A stretch of DNA of 7,895 nucleotides. Origin: an uncultured delta proteobacterium (lineage in GTDB: Bacteria > RBG-13-61-14 > DRUE01). This document shows positions 1 to 7,723 of the stretch, piece after piece. Below the pieces are notes generated by a model. That model was given only the letters and a program-made list of their open reading frames with translations. It had not been told where the DNA came from and did no database searches. Numbering within the stretch: the stretch's first letter is position 1; each line of letters starts with the position of its first letter. The position numbers and the translations under genes are program-made. Location: NCBI GenBank assembly GCA_903930515.1, contig CAIYYW010000208.1:1-7895 (forward strand). The letters are read 5' to 3'.

Positions 1-1
1 A

Positions 2-3000
2 GGTCTCGGCATCAATCTCAAGTTCCTGACCTTCCCCGACATGGCACGATCGCTCGCGCTCACCCCTCCCTTTCCGGAATCCGCCCCGGAAGCCGGAGAT
101 TTTTTGAAACTGGTCCTGGCGACAAATTTGCTCCAGGACCTCAACCCGGGCCATTATTTTTATCAGGTCCGGGAAGCCTCCGGCCTGATCCGGAGCATTA
201 TCGCCGAGCATCGGGATTTGCAGGACGGCCTGATCATCGGCGAACAATGGGACCTGCTCAAGGACGATCTCAAATCCGGGAACCATTCCCGCAAATTGAG
301 TTCCCTGTTTGAAATTTTCGGACAACTGGAGCAACGGCTCAAACCATACGGGCAGGACGGAAAAATGTTCCAGACCGCGACCGAGCGGGCGGGAAAATTC
401 TCCCAGGTCTTCGGAACCAACCGGCTTTTCCTTTACGGCTTTTACGATTTCACCGCGGTCCAGCGCCAATTGGTCCGGGCGGTTTCCCAAAGCGCGGGGA
501 TCGCCGCTTTGATGGTCCAGCCGAAAAACAACGGGCTTTTGGCCGGGTACGGCCGGGAAGTCTTGAACTTTTATCAGAGAGATCTTGGGCTGGAAACCGA
601 AGAGATCTTTTCGCAATCCGACTCCACAAATTTATCCCGTTTAAAAAAATCGCTCTCGCTGGACCAACGCGTGGAGATGAAGGCCGATCAGAGTTTGGCG
701 GTGGTGTTCGCGCCGGGCATTGACCGGGAGGCGTTGGAAATTTGCCGGGAGATTATGCGGCTGGTCCAAAAGGAAAACCTCCGCTTTGACGAGATCGGAA
801 TCCTGGTCCGGGACTATGCCGCTTACGGAAGAATTTTGCGGGAGACCCTGGAGCTTCACGGGATTCCCTTTTACCTGGCCCCCAAAAAACCGCTTTCGGA
901 TTTCAGCTCGGTTCGCGCTTTACTCAACCTGTTCCAGATCCCGGAGCGGGAATATTCGCGCCGGAGCCTGATCGGTTTCCTGTCCGGGCACGCGGTGAAA
1001 AAGGGGGATGACGGAGCGGCTCCGGAGCTGGCCGGGTTGTTTGACATCGTCACCCGCGAGGCCTTGATCGTCAAGGGCAAGGACGAATGGAAAGGGCGGC
1101 TGGATCAGTATCTCGCCACGATGAAAAAGGGGCTGGAGCGGGCGAAAACCGGGAAGGGTTCTTCGGAAGAGGACGCTGAAAAGTTGGAGCGGAAACAACG
1201 GCTGATTGAGAAAAAGATTCAGGCTGCGGAAAAATTGAGGGAAATTTCGGCCGGGTTGATCTCGGAGCTGGAAGGGTTGAAGGCGCAAAAGAGTTTTCCA
1301 TCTTTGTCCGACCTCGGCCGGAAGCTTTGCGATAAATACCTGGACCTGGGCTTTGAGGGCGAGGCCGGACTGAAAGAGCAGGTCGTAAAAATATTCCGGG
1401 AGATCGCCGGGTTGGATCAGGCCGGGGTTGCCGCTGACTATCAGACCTTCCTGACCCTGGTCCAGGCGGGGGTGGCCGGAGCGGGCGTGGATTACGGAAA
1501 ATTCCAACAGGGCGGGGTTTGCGTGACCGACCTGATGGCCGCAAGGGGAGTGAGGTTCAAGGCCGTGATCATCCCCGGCCTTTGCGAAGGCAGTTTCCCG
1601 CTAAGGCTTTCCGAAAACCCCCTGCTCGCGGACGACGACCGGAGGTGGGTCAACGGTCTTTGCAAAAAAGCCGGCCTTCCCGGATACCTGTCGGAAAAAA
1701 GGAAGCTGCCGCAGGAAGAAAGACTGCTGTTCTACCTGGCCTGCGGTCAGGCGGACGAGTTTTTGATCCTGACTTCCCCCTGGCTGGAACTGGAATCTAA
1801 CCGGGAAAAACCTGCCAGTTACCTTTTAACCTATGCCCTGGAGCGCATGGTCCCGGAAGAGGTTGAGTTCAACCGATTGTCCAAACTCGCGGAAAAAAAT
1901 GGCGGCTGGATCCGCTGGGTGGAATTGAGCGGGTTCGCGCCGGAGCAGGAAGGACTCGCGCTGAGCGCGGACGATTGGGAAGAGAATAAAATTGAGCGGG
2001 CGCAAGATTTGAAAGAACTCAGCCACCTGGCCGGAGGGGGAACCCGCCGGGCGATTGAGATTGCCGCGGAGCGCTGGCTGAAAGAGGATTTTGGATTATT
2101 CACCGGATTCCCCGGCCGGGACCAAAAATACGATTCCCGGACTTTTTCCATCATCTCCCGGAAAATTTCCCCCAGCCTGCTCCAGGATTTTTTAAGATGC
2201 CCGTTTGAATATTTCCTGAAACGGGTGCTTGAGGTGGAGGCTCTCACCGAACCGGAGTATCTCTGGCAGTTCAACCGGCTGGCCCAGGGCAATATTATCC
2301 ACAAGGTCCTGGAAGGATTGTTCCGCGGGTACAAGGGCAAAGGGCCGGCCCGGACCCGCGAGCAGTTCCGGGAAGATTTGGAACAGGCCATTGCCGGGTA
2401 TGGGGAGCCGTTCTTGCGGTCTGAATATCCGGCGCCGGAAAAATTGGCGCGGCTGGAATTGGAGCAGATATATTTTTATTTGCTCAAGTGGTGGCGCGAG
2501 TTGTTGCCGGACCCGGAATTCAAGGAGACGGTGACTGAGAAAAATATTTCCAACGCGCCGGTCAAGCTGGAACTGGGGGATGACCGGTGCGTGTATTTGC
2601 GCGGAAGGATAGACCGGATTGACCGGTCGCAGACCCGGGCCTGCGTCAATGATTACAAGGTGAGCAAGCGGGTTCAGCAGGGCGGGATCAGCCAGGTTCA
2701 GCTCCCTATTTATATGCTCAGCGTCTGCAACCTGTTCGGGTATCGGCCGGAAAATGTGGAAGGCCGGTTTTTGGTGATGGTCCCGGAAAAACTCGGCCAG
2801 GTGGAGGTGATCCGGAAGAGCGGGAAGAATTTGGAGCAACACCTGGGAATGGTGAGAAAACTGGTGAACCGGATCGCGGATTGGATTGAGAAGGGAGTGT
2901 TTGTGCCGGCAAGGGATGATTGCGGCGGTTGCGAATTCCGGCTCGGATGCTTCGCCACCACCGCGGTTTACCGGAAAAAGAAACGGAATCAACTGGCCGG

Positions 3001-3058
3001 AGAGATCAACACCTTGATTGAGGAAACAGATTTTAAGGAAGAAACCGATGGCAAATAG
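2..3058 (+). CDS. addB: AddB subunit of AddAB helicase-nuclease (5' end beyond window)
   Basis: AddB is the partner of AddA in the complex that resects double-strand DNA ends for RecA-dependent repair; in studied AddAB it also recognises Chi. Residues here are numbered from the Met at base 41, but the frame is open to base 2 and reads GLGINLKFLTFPD just before it. This matches the TF-x-x-L/M-A segment that lies several dozen residues into AddB, so the true start and any Walker A motif are off the left edge. A UvrD-like body follows (FLYGFYDF near 129; TDLMAARGVRFKAVIIPGL near 495). The PD-(D/E)XK nuclease domain has H754, D858 in GRIDRID, D871-Y-K873 and Q887-LPI-Y891, so it looks catalytically intact. 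Cys720, Cys961, Cys964 and Cys970 have the C...C-x2-C-x5-C spacing of the 4Fe-4S cluster in Bacillus AddB. Residues about 347-412 are a charged, probably coiled-coil stretch. The visible 1018 residues plus the missing part fit the family length. The gene overlaps addA by 11 nt. Confidence 0.9.
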   Translation, partial: GLGINLKFLTFPDMARSLALTPPFPESAPEAGDFLKLVLATNLLQDLNPGHYFYQVREASGLIRSIIAEHRDLQDGLIIGEQWDLLKDDLKSGNHSRKLSSLFEIFGQLEQRLKPYGQDGKMFQTATERAGKFSQVFGTNRLFLYGFYDFTAVQRQLVRAVSQSAGIAALMVQPKNNGLLAGYGREVLNFYQRDLGLETEEIFSQSDSTNLSRLKKSLSLDQRVEMKADQSLAVVFAPGIDREALEICREIMRLVQKENLRFDEIGILVRDYAAYGRILRETLELHGIPFYLAPKKPLSDFSSVRALLNLFQIPEREYSRRSLIGFLSGHAVKKGDDGAAPELAGLFDIVTREALIVKGKDEWKGRLDQYLATMKKGLERAKTGKGSSEEDAEKLERKQRLIEKKIQAAEKLREISAGLISELEGLKAQKSFPSLSDLGRKLCDKYLDLGFEGEAGLKEQVVKIFREIAGLDQAGVAADYQTFLTLVQAGVAGAGVDYGKFQQGGVCVTDLMAARGVRFKAVIIPGLCEGSFPLRLSENPLLADDDRRWVNGLCKKAGLPGYLSEKRKLPQEERLLFYLACGQADEFLILTSPWLELESNREKPASYLLTYALERMVPEEVEFNRLSKLAEKNGGWIRWVELSGFAPEQEGLALSADDWEENKIERAQDLKELSHLAGGGTRRAIEIAAERWLKEDFGLFTGFPGRDQKYDSRTFSIISRKISPSLLQDFLRCPFEYFLKRVLEVEALTEPEYLWQFNRLAQGNIIHKVLEGLFRGYKGKGPARTREQFREDLEQAIAGYGEPFLRSEYPAPEKLARLELEQIYFYLLKWWRELLPDPEFKETVTEKNISNAPVKLELGDDRCVYLRGRIDRIDRSQTRACVNDYKVSKRVQQGGISQVQLPIYMLSVCNLFGYRPENVEGRFLVMVPEKLGQVEVIRKSGKNLEQHLGMVRKLVNRIADWIEKGVFVPARDDCGGCEFRLGCFATTAVYRKKKRNQLAGEINTLIEETDFKEETDGK
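3035..3040 (+). promoter_or_regulatory. Ribosome binding site deciding the addA start
   Basis: The purine run AAGGAA ends 7 nt before the ATG at 3048, normal Shine-Dalgarno spacing. This favours the ATG over the in-frame TTG at 3018, which would add ten residues. The site lies within the last codons of addB, so ribosomes finishing addB could re-initiate on addA. Confidence 0.65.
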
Positions 3059-6000
3059 CGAACCAAAAGATTTCCTCCGGGAGCCGGGCCGGAATTACAT
3101 CGTGGAGGCCAGCGCCGGGACCGGCAAGACCCGGAGAATCCTGGACCGGATTACTTTCCTGATTGAAGAGGGCCTGCTTTCCGAGGCCTCCGGCCTGGTC
3201 GCCATCACCTTCACGGAAAAGGCGGCCTCCGGGCTTCGCAACAAGCTCCGGCAAAAAATAGAAGAACGGATTAAGAATACCGGGGGCGAGGAAAAGGAAC
3301 GGCTGAACCGGATGCTCCTGGAATTCGACCAGGCCGAAATTTCCACCATTCATTCCTTTTGCAGCCGCCTGCTCCGGCTCCGGCCGGTGGAAGCCCTGGT
3401 GGCGCCCGGGTTTGAGGTGATGGACGACTCGGAGCGGGATTTTATTTTCAACCGGGTCTGGGAAAAATGGCTGGAAGAGAGCCTGGAGACGGACCCGGAT
3501 TTTTTTGAGCTGCTCAAGCTGGCCAACCTCAACTTCGACAACCTCAAGGCTCTGGCTCAAGACCTGTTTGAAAACCGCGATCTGTTCCGGGTGAATTTCC
3601 AGCTGCTCACCGAATACCGATCCGGCCTGACTTTTGAAAAGGCGGAAGCGGAAGTCCGCAAAATCAAAGAGCGGATTGAGGCCCGGGGATTGAAGGTGGA
3701 TCCCCTGAAAAAGAAGGTGGATGAAATCATCGGCAACCTGGAAGCGATGGAGGGGAGCGAAAAAAATCGGCAGAGGGTCTGGTACCAGGTGGACCATAAC
3801 AAGCTGCGTCAAGTGGGATGGAAAACCCCGGAATCAAATGAGCTTAAGGAACAATTCATCCGGTTGATTGATCAGATCAAGGCGGAACTGCTGGCGCGGA
3901 TTTTAAAATCCCTGGCCGGTTTTTTGGGAAAACTGAAAGAGGAGAAGCGGAAACTTCAGAAGCTGGATTTCCAGGACCTATTGTTCCAGGCGCGCGACCT
4001 GCTCAAATACAGCGAGGAAGCGAGGGGTTATTTCAAGGACCGGTTCCAGTATCTGCTGGTGGACGAGTTCCAGGACACGGACCCGGCGCAGGTGGAGCTG
4101 ATTTTTTTCCTGGCTGAAGAGAAGAAATCTTTTGCCCGAAGCTGGCAGGAGGTCAAGCTTAAACCCGGCAAGCTTTTCCTGGTCGGAGACCCCAAGCAGT
4201 CCATCTACCGGTTCCGGAGGGCGGACCTGGAGATTTACGATCTGGCCAAGGACCATTTGAAAGAGTCTCCGGACGGCAAGGAAGAATTCCTGGAATATAA
4301 TTTCCGCTCCGACCCGAAGATCCTGGAATGGGTCAACCTCGCCTTCCGCGATTTGTTCCCAAAAGGAGGCGAGAAAGGGATTCAGCCCGAGTATCAGGAC
4401 CTCTTGCCCGGAGTCCAGGAACCGCCCTTGCCGGGACTGATACCGCCGCTGACCAAGCCGGTGATCGTTTTGGAACTGGAGAAGGATGAGGTCTTGGTCA
4501 AGCCCGAAAAGAAAGGTTTCGGCATCCCCAATGTCCGGATCGTGGAGGCGCACGCGATCGCCGATTTCATCCAGGACGGCATCGGCAAAATCCAGGTCTG
4601 GGAAAAACAGGATGGAAAATTCCAGTTCCGGCCGGCAGAATACCACGACTTCGCCATCCTCTATTCCGTGCACGAACATATCCAGTGGGTAAAGGAAGAG
4701 CTAAGGATCAGGGAAATCCCATTCCAGATTGAAGCCAGCAAGGAGTTCCTGCAAAGAGACGAGATCGCCGGCCTGCGCGCGATCCTATCGGTTCTATCCA
4801 ACCCCCTGGACCAGGTCGCATTGGTCGGAGCGCTCCGGTCCCTGTTCATCGGGGTCAGCGACCTTGAGCTCCTGGAATTTCACCTGAGCCAAAAAAGCTG
4901 GGAGTGGCTGGAGCAAACCCCGGACCCGCAAAAATTCCCGTCGGTGTCAGAGGGTTTCGCGTTCCTCAATAACCTTTTCCGGATGCGCGACCGCAAGAGC
5001 CTGAGCTGGATGATTGAGCAGATGATTGAAAAGAGCCGGGCGCGCAAGCTCCGGAGACTGCACCCGCAGTTCAACCAGGCGCTCCTGAACCTGGAGCGGA
5101 TCAAGGCGGTCAGCCATAGCTTTGACCAGGACCCGGCCGCGGGACTGAACGGGTTCATTGAATGGATGCAAGGCCTGGAGGAAAAAGGATCGGCCGACTG
5201 GCCGGAGTTGCTCGCCTTTCAGGCCAATGACGCGGTCAACCTGATGAGCTTCCATAAAAGCAAGGGGTTGGAATGGCCGATCGTAATTATCGCCAACCTT
5301 TCCAATCGGCTCCCCGACCGATCCGAGCCCCTGATCAAAAACTGGAAGGAGGCTCAACTCGCGGTCCGGCTCGGAGACCTTCAGACCATCAATTACGAGC
5401 AGATGCAGGAGGCCGAGGCGCGTCACATCAAATGCCAGAACCTGAGGGCCTTGTATGTGGCGACCACCCGGGCCAAGCAATATCTGGTGATCCCGGACCA
5501 CCGGAAAATAGAGCCGAGAAATGAAAGCGGCATTTATCTCTACCGCCTGGCCGCGGGCCTGCCCGGAAGCCCGGATCAGGGATCGCTTGAAAAAATTTTG
5601 GATCAGAGAAAAGCCTCGTCATTCCAGCCCGCGGCCGCGCCTGAAAAGTCCTGGCTGGAGCAGTTGGTTTTAAAATCATACGCGGCCACTAATATTGAAA
5701 CCGGGAAAAAGGAATTTGAAAAAGATCAGAACGAAAAAATCGCGCGGGCAAAAGAATTTATGGAGATCGGCGCGCCGAGCCGGGAGGAAGGGTTTGAGGA
5801 GTTGAAGCCGGAGGACCGGGAACAGAGACAGCGGGCGATGGAGATCGGATCGCTGGTGCATCGGGTGGTGGAATTGGCCGGAAAGGAAAAACTGGAGACC
5901 GCGCTGGCGCTGGCAAAAAGATTGGCCCGGGAAAACGATTTGACGGACGCTCTTCCGGAGATTGGGCAGGTGCTGAGAAATTTCTGGGAGAGCGATCTTC

Positions 6001-6287
6001 AAAAAGAACTGACTGCCCTGACCTCTTTCCAGGAAGCGCCGTTCCTGATTGAGGACCGGGGGAAACTTTATCGCGGTAAAATAGATTTGGTCTTGCGCGA
6101 GTCGGACGAATTGAAATTGGTTGACCTCAAGACCGACCGGGTCAAGAAGGAAGATCTGGAAGAACATAACCGCAAATACCGGCGCCAGATGGAAATTTAT
6201 CAGAAGGCTCTCTCCGGCCTGAAGGGATTAAAACTCAAAGAAAGCGCGATCTTCTATCTCTACCCCAAATTGAAATCCGGCATTTGA
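3048..6287 (+). CDS. addA: AddA, ATP-dependent helicase-nuclease subunit (UvrD/RecB family)
   Basis: AddA is the motor subunit of AddAB: it translocates 3'-5' on DNA using ATP and cuts one strand with its C-terminal nuclease. Residues are counted from the ATG at 3048 (1079 aa). Superfamily 1 helicase motifs appear in order: Walker A ASAGTGKT with K27; motif Ia TFTEKAA; TIHSFC; Walker B DEFQD at 339-343; motif III GDPKQS at 380-385; motif IV NFRSD with R420; motif V around SFHKSKGLEW at 734-743; motif VI ALYVATTRAK with arginine-finger candidate R808. The C-terminal nuclease has H938, D1013 in GKIDLV, D1026-L-K1028 followed by TDR, and Q1047-MEI-Y1051, all intact. There is no truncation or frameshift, and the length is slightly below the roughly 1150-1250 residues usual for AddA. 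It overlaps the partner addB and should share its promoter upstream of the window. RecB is less likely, because the partner has the AddB Fe-S signature and there is no RecD. Confidence 0.95.
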   Translation: MANSEPKDFLREPGRNYIVEASAGTGKTRRILDRITFLIEEGLLSEASGLVAITFTEKAASGLRNKLRQKIEERIKNTGGEEKERLNRMLLEFDQAEISTIHSFCSRLLRLRPVEALVAPGFEVMDDSERDFIFNRVWEKWLEESLETDPDFFELLKLANLNFDNLKALAQDLFENRDLFRVNFQLLTEYRSGLTFEKAEAEVRKIKERIEARGLKVDPLKKKVDEIIGNLEAMEGSEKNRQRVWYQVDHNKLRQVGWKTPESNELKEQFIRLIDQIKAELLARILKSLAGFLGKLKEEKRKLQKLDFQDLLFQARDLLKYSEEARGYFKDRFQYLLVDEFQDTDPAQVELIFFLAEEKKSFARSWQEVKLKPGKLFLVGDPKQSIYRFRRADLEIYDLAKDHLKESPDGKEEFLEYNFRSDPKILEWVNLAFRDLFPKGGEKGIQPEYQDLLPGVQEPPLPGLIPPLTKPVIVLELEKDEVLVKPEKKGFGIPNVRIVEAHAIADFIQDGIGKIQVWEKQDGKFQFRPAEYHDFAILYSVHEHIQWVKEELRIREIPFQIEASKEFLQRDEIAGLRAILSVLSNPLDQVALVGALRSLFIGVSDLELLEFHLSQKSWEWLEQTPDPQKFPSVSEGFAFLNNLFRMRDRKSLSWMIEQMIEKSRARKLRRLHPQFNQALLNLERIKAVSHSFDQDPAAGLNGFIEWMQGLEEKGSADWPELLAFQANDAVNLMSFHKSKGLEWPIVIIANLSNRLPDRSEPLIKNWKEAQLAVRLGDLQTINYEQMQEAEARHIKCQNLRALYVATTRAKQYLVIPDHRKIEPRNESGIYLYRLAAGLPGSPDQGSLEKILDQRKASSFQPAAAPEKSWLEQLVLKSYAATNIETGKKEFEKDQNEKIARAKEFMEIGAPSREEGFEELKPEDREQRQRAMEIGSLVHRVVELAGKEKLETALALAKRLARENDLTDALPEIGQVLRNFWESDLQKELTALTSFQEAPFLIEDRGKLYRGKIDLVLRESDELKLVDLKTDRVKKEDLEEHNRKYRRQMEIYQKALSGLKGLKLKESAIFYLYPKLKSGI

Positions 6288-6313
6288 ATTTTATTTGAGA
6301 CCTGAACTCTCCC

Positions 6314-6892
6314 TCAGCCCATCACGCCCTGGAGCTGGAGCAGGAAGGCCATATCCCCTTCAAAGGCCATCTTGCCGCTCATAAACAGGCCGGGGCCGTC
6401 AACCTCTTTCTTGACCATCTTGAAATAATCCCCCAGGTCCATCTTGAGCGACGCGAACGGCTGGCTGACGCCGTTGAAGAGCATCTTGATCCCGTAAGAG
6501 GGCTTGCCGGCCCGGGTCAACTCCAGATTGAATGCCCCGTTGATGCCCTTGGCATTATCCATCATACTCCGGCTCGCGGCCTGCTTCGGATTCATAAACT
6601 GATCCATCACCCCAGGCACCGCACCGGTGACCGCCTCTCTCCAATCCCCCTCGGAAAGCTCAATCCCCAAATTGGGCTTGGCAATCCCCCCCTCAATCAC
6701 CTCCAGGTTCTTGCCGTCCTTGATCTTCAGGCAATAATTGCCTCCCCCGGAACCGACAATATTGAACTGGAGAGTGAACTCGGTCCCGGCCAATCCCGAA
6801 GCGTCAACCTGCTTCGCTCCCTCGGCAAACAACTTCGGAACCAAAACGGTAAAAAACTCCTTTGCCGAACTCTTATCCAAATTACCCGCCAT
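6314..6892 (-). CDS. SCP2 sterol-binding domain protein (lipid carrier; possible UbiJ-like role)
   Basis: A 192-residue soluble protein with no signal peptide or membrane segment. The C-terminal part GLFMSGKMAFEGDMAFLLQL (residues 168-187) is the classic SCP2 ending, in which a hydrophobic tunnel binds sterols, fatty-acyl chains or other lipids. An N-terminal unit also looks SCP2-like: FTLQF (39-43), YCLKIKDG (53-60), LGIELSEGDW (75-84). The protein may be an internal duplication: FM-x2-K-x-A at 99-105 recurs at 170-176, and a Met follows at 110 and 181, all 71 residues apart. The ATG at 6892 is supported by AAGGAG 7 nt upstream. The gene follows ubiE on the same strand after 69 nt and has its own promoter. 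The neighbour suggests a role in handling quinone precursors, as for E. coli UbiJ, but that is inference: UbiJ has a C-terminal coiled coil that is absent here. A general acyl-lipid carrier is the alternative. Confidence 0.8.
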   Translation of the reverse strand: MAGNLDKSSAKEFFTVLVPKLFAEGAKQVDASGLAGTEFTLQFNIVGSGGGNYCLKIKDGKNLEVIEGGIAKPNLGIELSEGDWREAVTGAVPGVMDQFMNPKQAASRSMMDNAKGINGAFNLELTRAGKPSYGIKMLFNGVSQPFASLKMDLGDYFKMVKKEVDGPGLFMSGKMAFEGDMAFLLQLQGVMG

Positions 6893-6899
6893 TTTTGTT

Positions 6900-6905
6900 C
6901 TCCTT
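6900..6905 (-). promoter_or_regulatory. Strong Shine-Dalgarno of the SCP2 gene
   Basis: On the minus strand the sequence reads AAGGAG, a 7-nt spacer AACAAAA, then ATG at 6892. This is a near-perfect anti-16S match at good spacing in an A-rich, unstructured leader, so efficient initiation is expected. Confidence 0.85.
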
Positions 6906-6915
6906 TTTTTTCTTA

Positions 6916-6945
6916 ATTCTAGCCCGCTTTCAATTCCTCTGTCAA
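6916..6945 (-). promoter_or_regulatory. Predicted sigma70 promoter of the SCP2 gene
   Basis: On the minus strand a -35 box TTGACA (6945-6940, six of six consensus bases) is followed by an 18-nt spacer and a -10 box TAGAAT (6921-6916, five of six). Transcription should start near 6909, giving a leader of about 17 nt that just contains the AAGGAG site. It lies wholly between the ubiE stop and the SCP2 start, so the SCP2 gene can be expressed apart from ubiE. Two ATTGA words, 12 bp apart start to start, occur at and just after the -35 box; their meaning is unclear. Confidence 0.65.
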
Positions 6946-6961
6946 TCGGATCCTGAAACCG

Positions 6962-7666
6962 TCATTCGGGCCTGAGCGCGAGATAGAGGGTAACCGCGCC
7001 CGAGCTTAAGGGGGCGATCTTTTGGCAGAGGAATCCGGCTTGGGTCAACTCTTCCGCGAACTGGGCCGGTGACGGAAATTCCCGGATGGTGTCGCGGAGG
7101 TAGAAGTAGGCGCTCTGGCCGCCCAGGATTCGGCCGAGGCGGGGGAGCAGCGAGCCGAGGTAGAAGCGGTAAAGGCTGCCGAAGATACCGGGTTCCGGCA
7201 GGCTGAATTCCAGGATCGCGAAAACGCCCCCGGGCTTGAGGATGCGGAAAATCTCGGCCAGGCCTGTGGCCCTCTGCTCCAGGTTCCTGATCCCGAAGGC
7301 GATGGCCGCCGCGTCAAAGCACTGGTTTGGAAAGGGCATTTGCTCAATGTCTCCGGCGGCCGGGAAGATAAAATCCGGCAATGATTTGCGCTGGATTTTC
7401 TCTCCGGCCCGGACCAGCATTTTTCGGGCCAGGTCCAGGGCCACGATTTCAGCATCCGGATTTTGCCTCCGGATCGTAATCGCCAGGTCCCCGGTCCCGG
7501 CAGCGAGGTCCAGAACGGATCGCGGATGATATTGAGCCAGTGACCGGCCGAGCTTTTTCCTCCAGAGAAAATCCTGGCCCAGGCTCAGGCTGTGATTGCC
7601 CAGGTCATAAATCCCCGCGATCCGGTCAAACATCCCGGTCACGGCGTTTTTCTGCTTTTCCGTCAT
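6962..7666 (-). CDS. ubiE: UbiE/MenG-type demethylmenaquinone (or ubiquinone precursor) C-methyltransferase
   Basis: This SAM-dependent enzyme adds the ring C-methyl group late in menaquinone synthesis (demethylmenaquinone to menaquinone), and in some bacteria also acts in ubiquinone synthesis. At 234 residues it has the normal family length. Family signatures are all present: MFDRIAGIYD (12-21), N24 with LSLG and W35-R-K, SAM motif I VLDLAAGTGDLA (51-62), acidic D78 after motif II, GDIEQMPF (105-112), FDAAAIAFGIRN (117-128), LKPGG (143-147) and ILEFSLP (151-157), then YFYLRDTIREFPSP and SSGAVTLYLA near the C-terminus. The start fits homologs, which begin about ten residues before the F-x-x-I/V-A-x-x-YD motif. 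GAGG directly abuts the ATG with no spacer, so initiation looks unusual. The SCP2 gene follows on the same strand and def diverges upstream. Other quinone genes are not visible, so menaquinone versus ubiquinone cannot be settled; menaquinone is the more general guess. Confidence 0.92.
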   Translation of the reverse strand: MTEKQKNAVTGMFDRIAGIYDLGNHSLSLGQDFLWRKKLGRSLAQYHPRSVLDLAAGTGDLAITIRRQNPDAEIVALDLARKMLVRAGEKIQRKSLPDFIFPAAGDIEQMPFPNQCFDAAAIAFGIRNLEQRATGLAEIFRILKPGGVFAILEFSLPEPGIFGSLYRFYLGSLLPRLGRILGGQSAYFYLRDTIREFPSPAQFAEELTQAGFLCQKIAPLSSGAVTLYLALRPE

Positions 7667-7723
7667 CCTCTTTAATTTATCTTGAAATGCGGAAATGATA
7701 AATCGCGGGGTGGGATCGGCGGC

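Noticed and set aside
920-1507. Long minus-strand open frame inside addB, with others at 2192-2992 and 3033-3812.
   Set aside because: These are antisense shadows of strongly coding GC-rich genes; their translations are low-complexity, rich in Arg/Pro/Leu/Phe, and match no family I recognise.
3018-3047. In-frame TTG as an upstream start of addA, adding ten residues.
   Set aside because: It is a rarer start codon with no Shine-Dalgarno at good spacing, whereas the ATG at 3048 has AAGGAA 7 nt before it and gives a normal AddA N-terminus.
6297-6311. GAGA...TCTC inverted repeat between addA and the SCP2 gene as a terminator.
   Set aside because: The stem is only 4 bp with a 7-nt loop and no T run follows, so it is too weak to call.
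7695-7700. TATCAT on the minus strand as a -10 box for ubiE.
   Set aside because: Five of six bases match, but the -35 position reads GCCGCC, so the promoter is unsupported.
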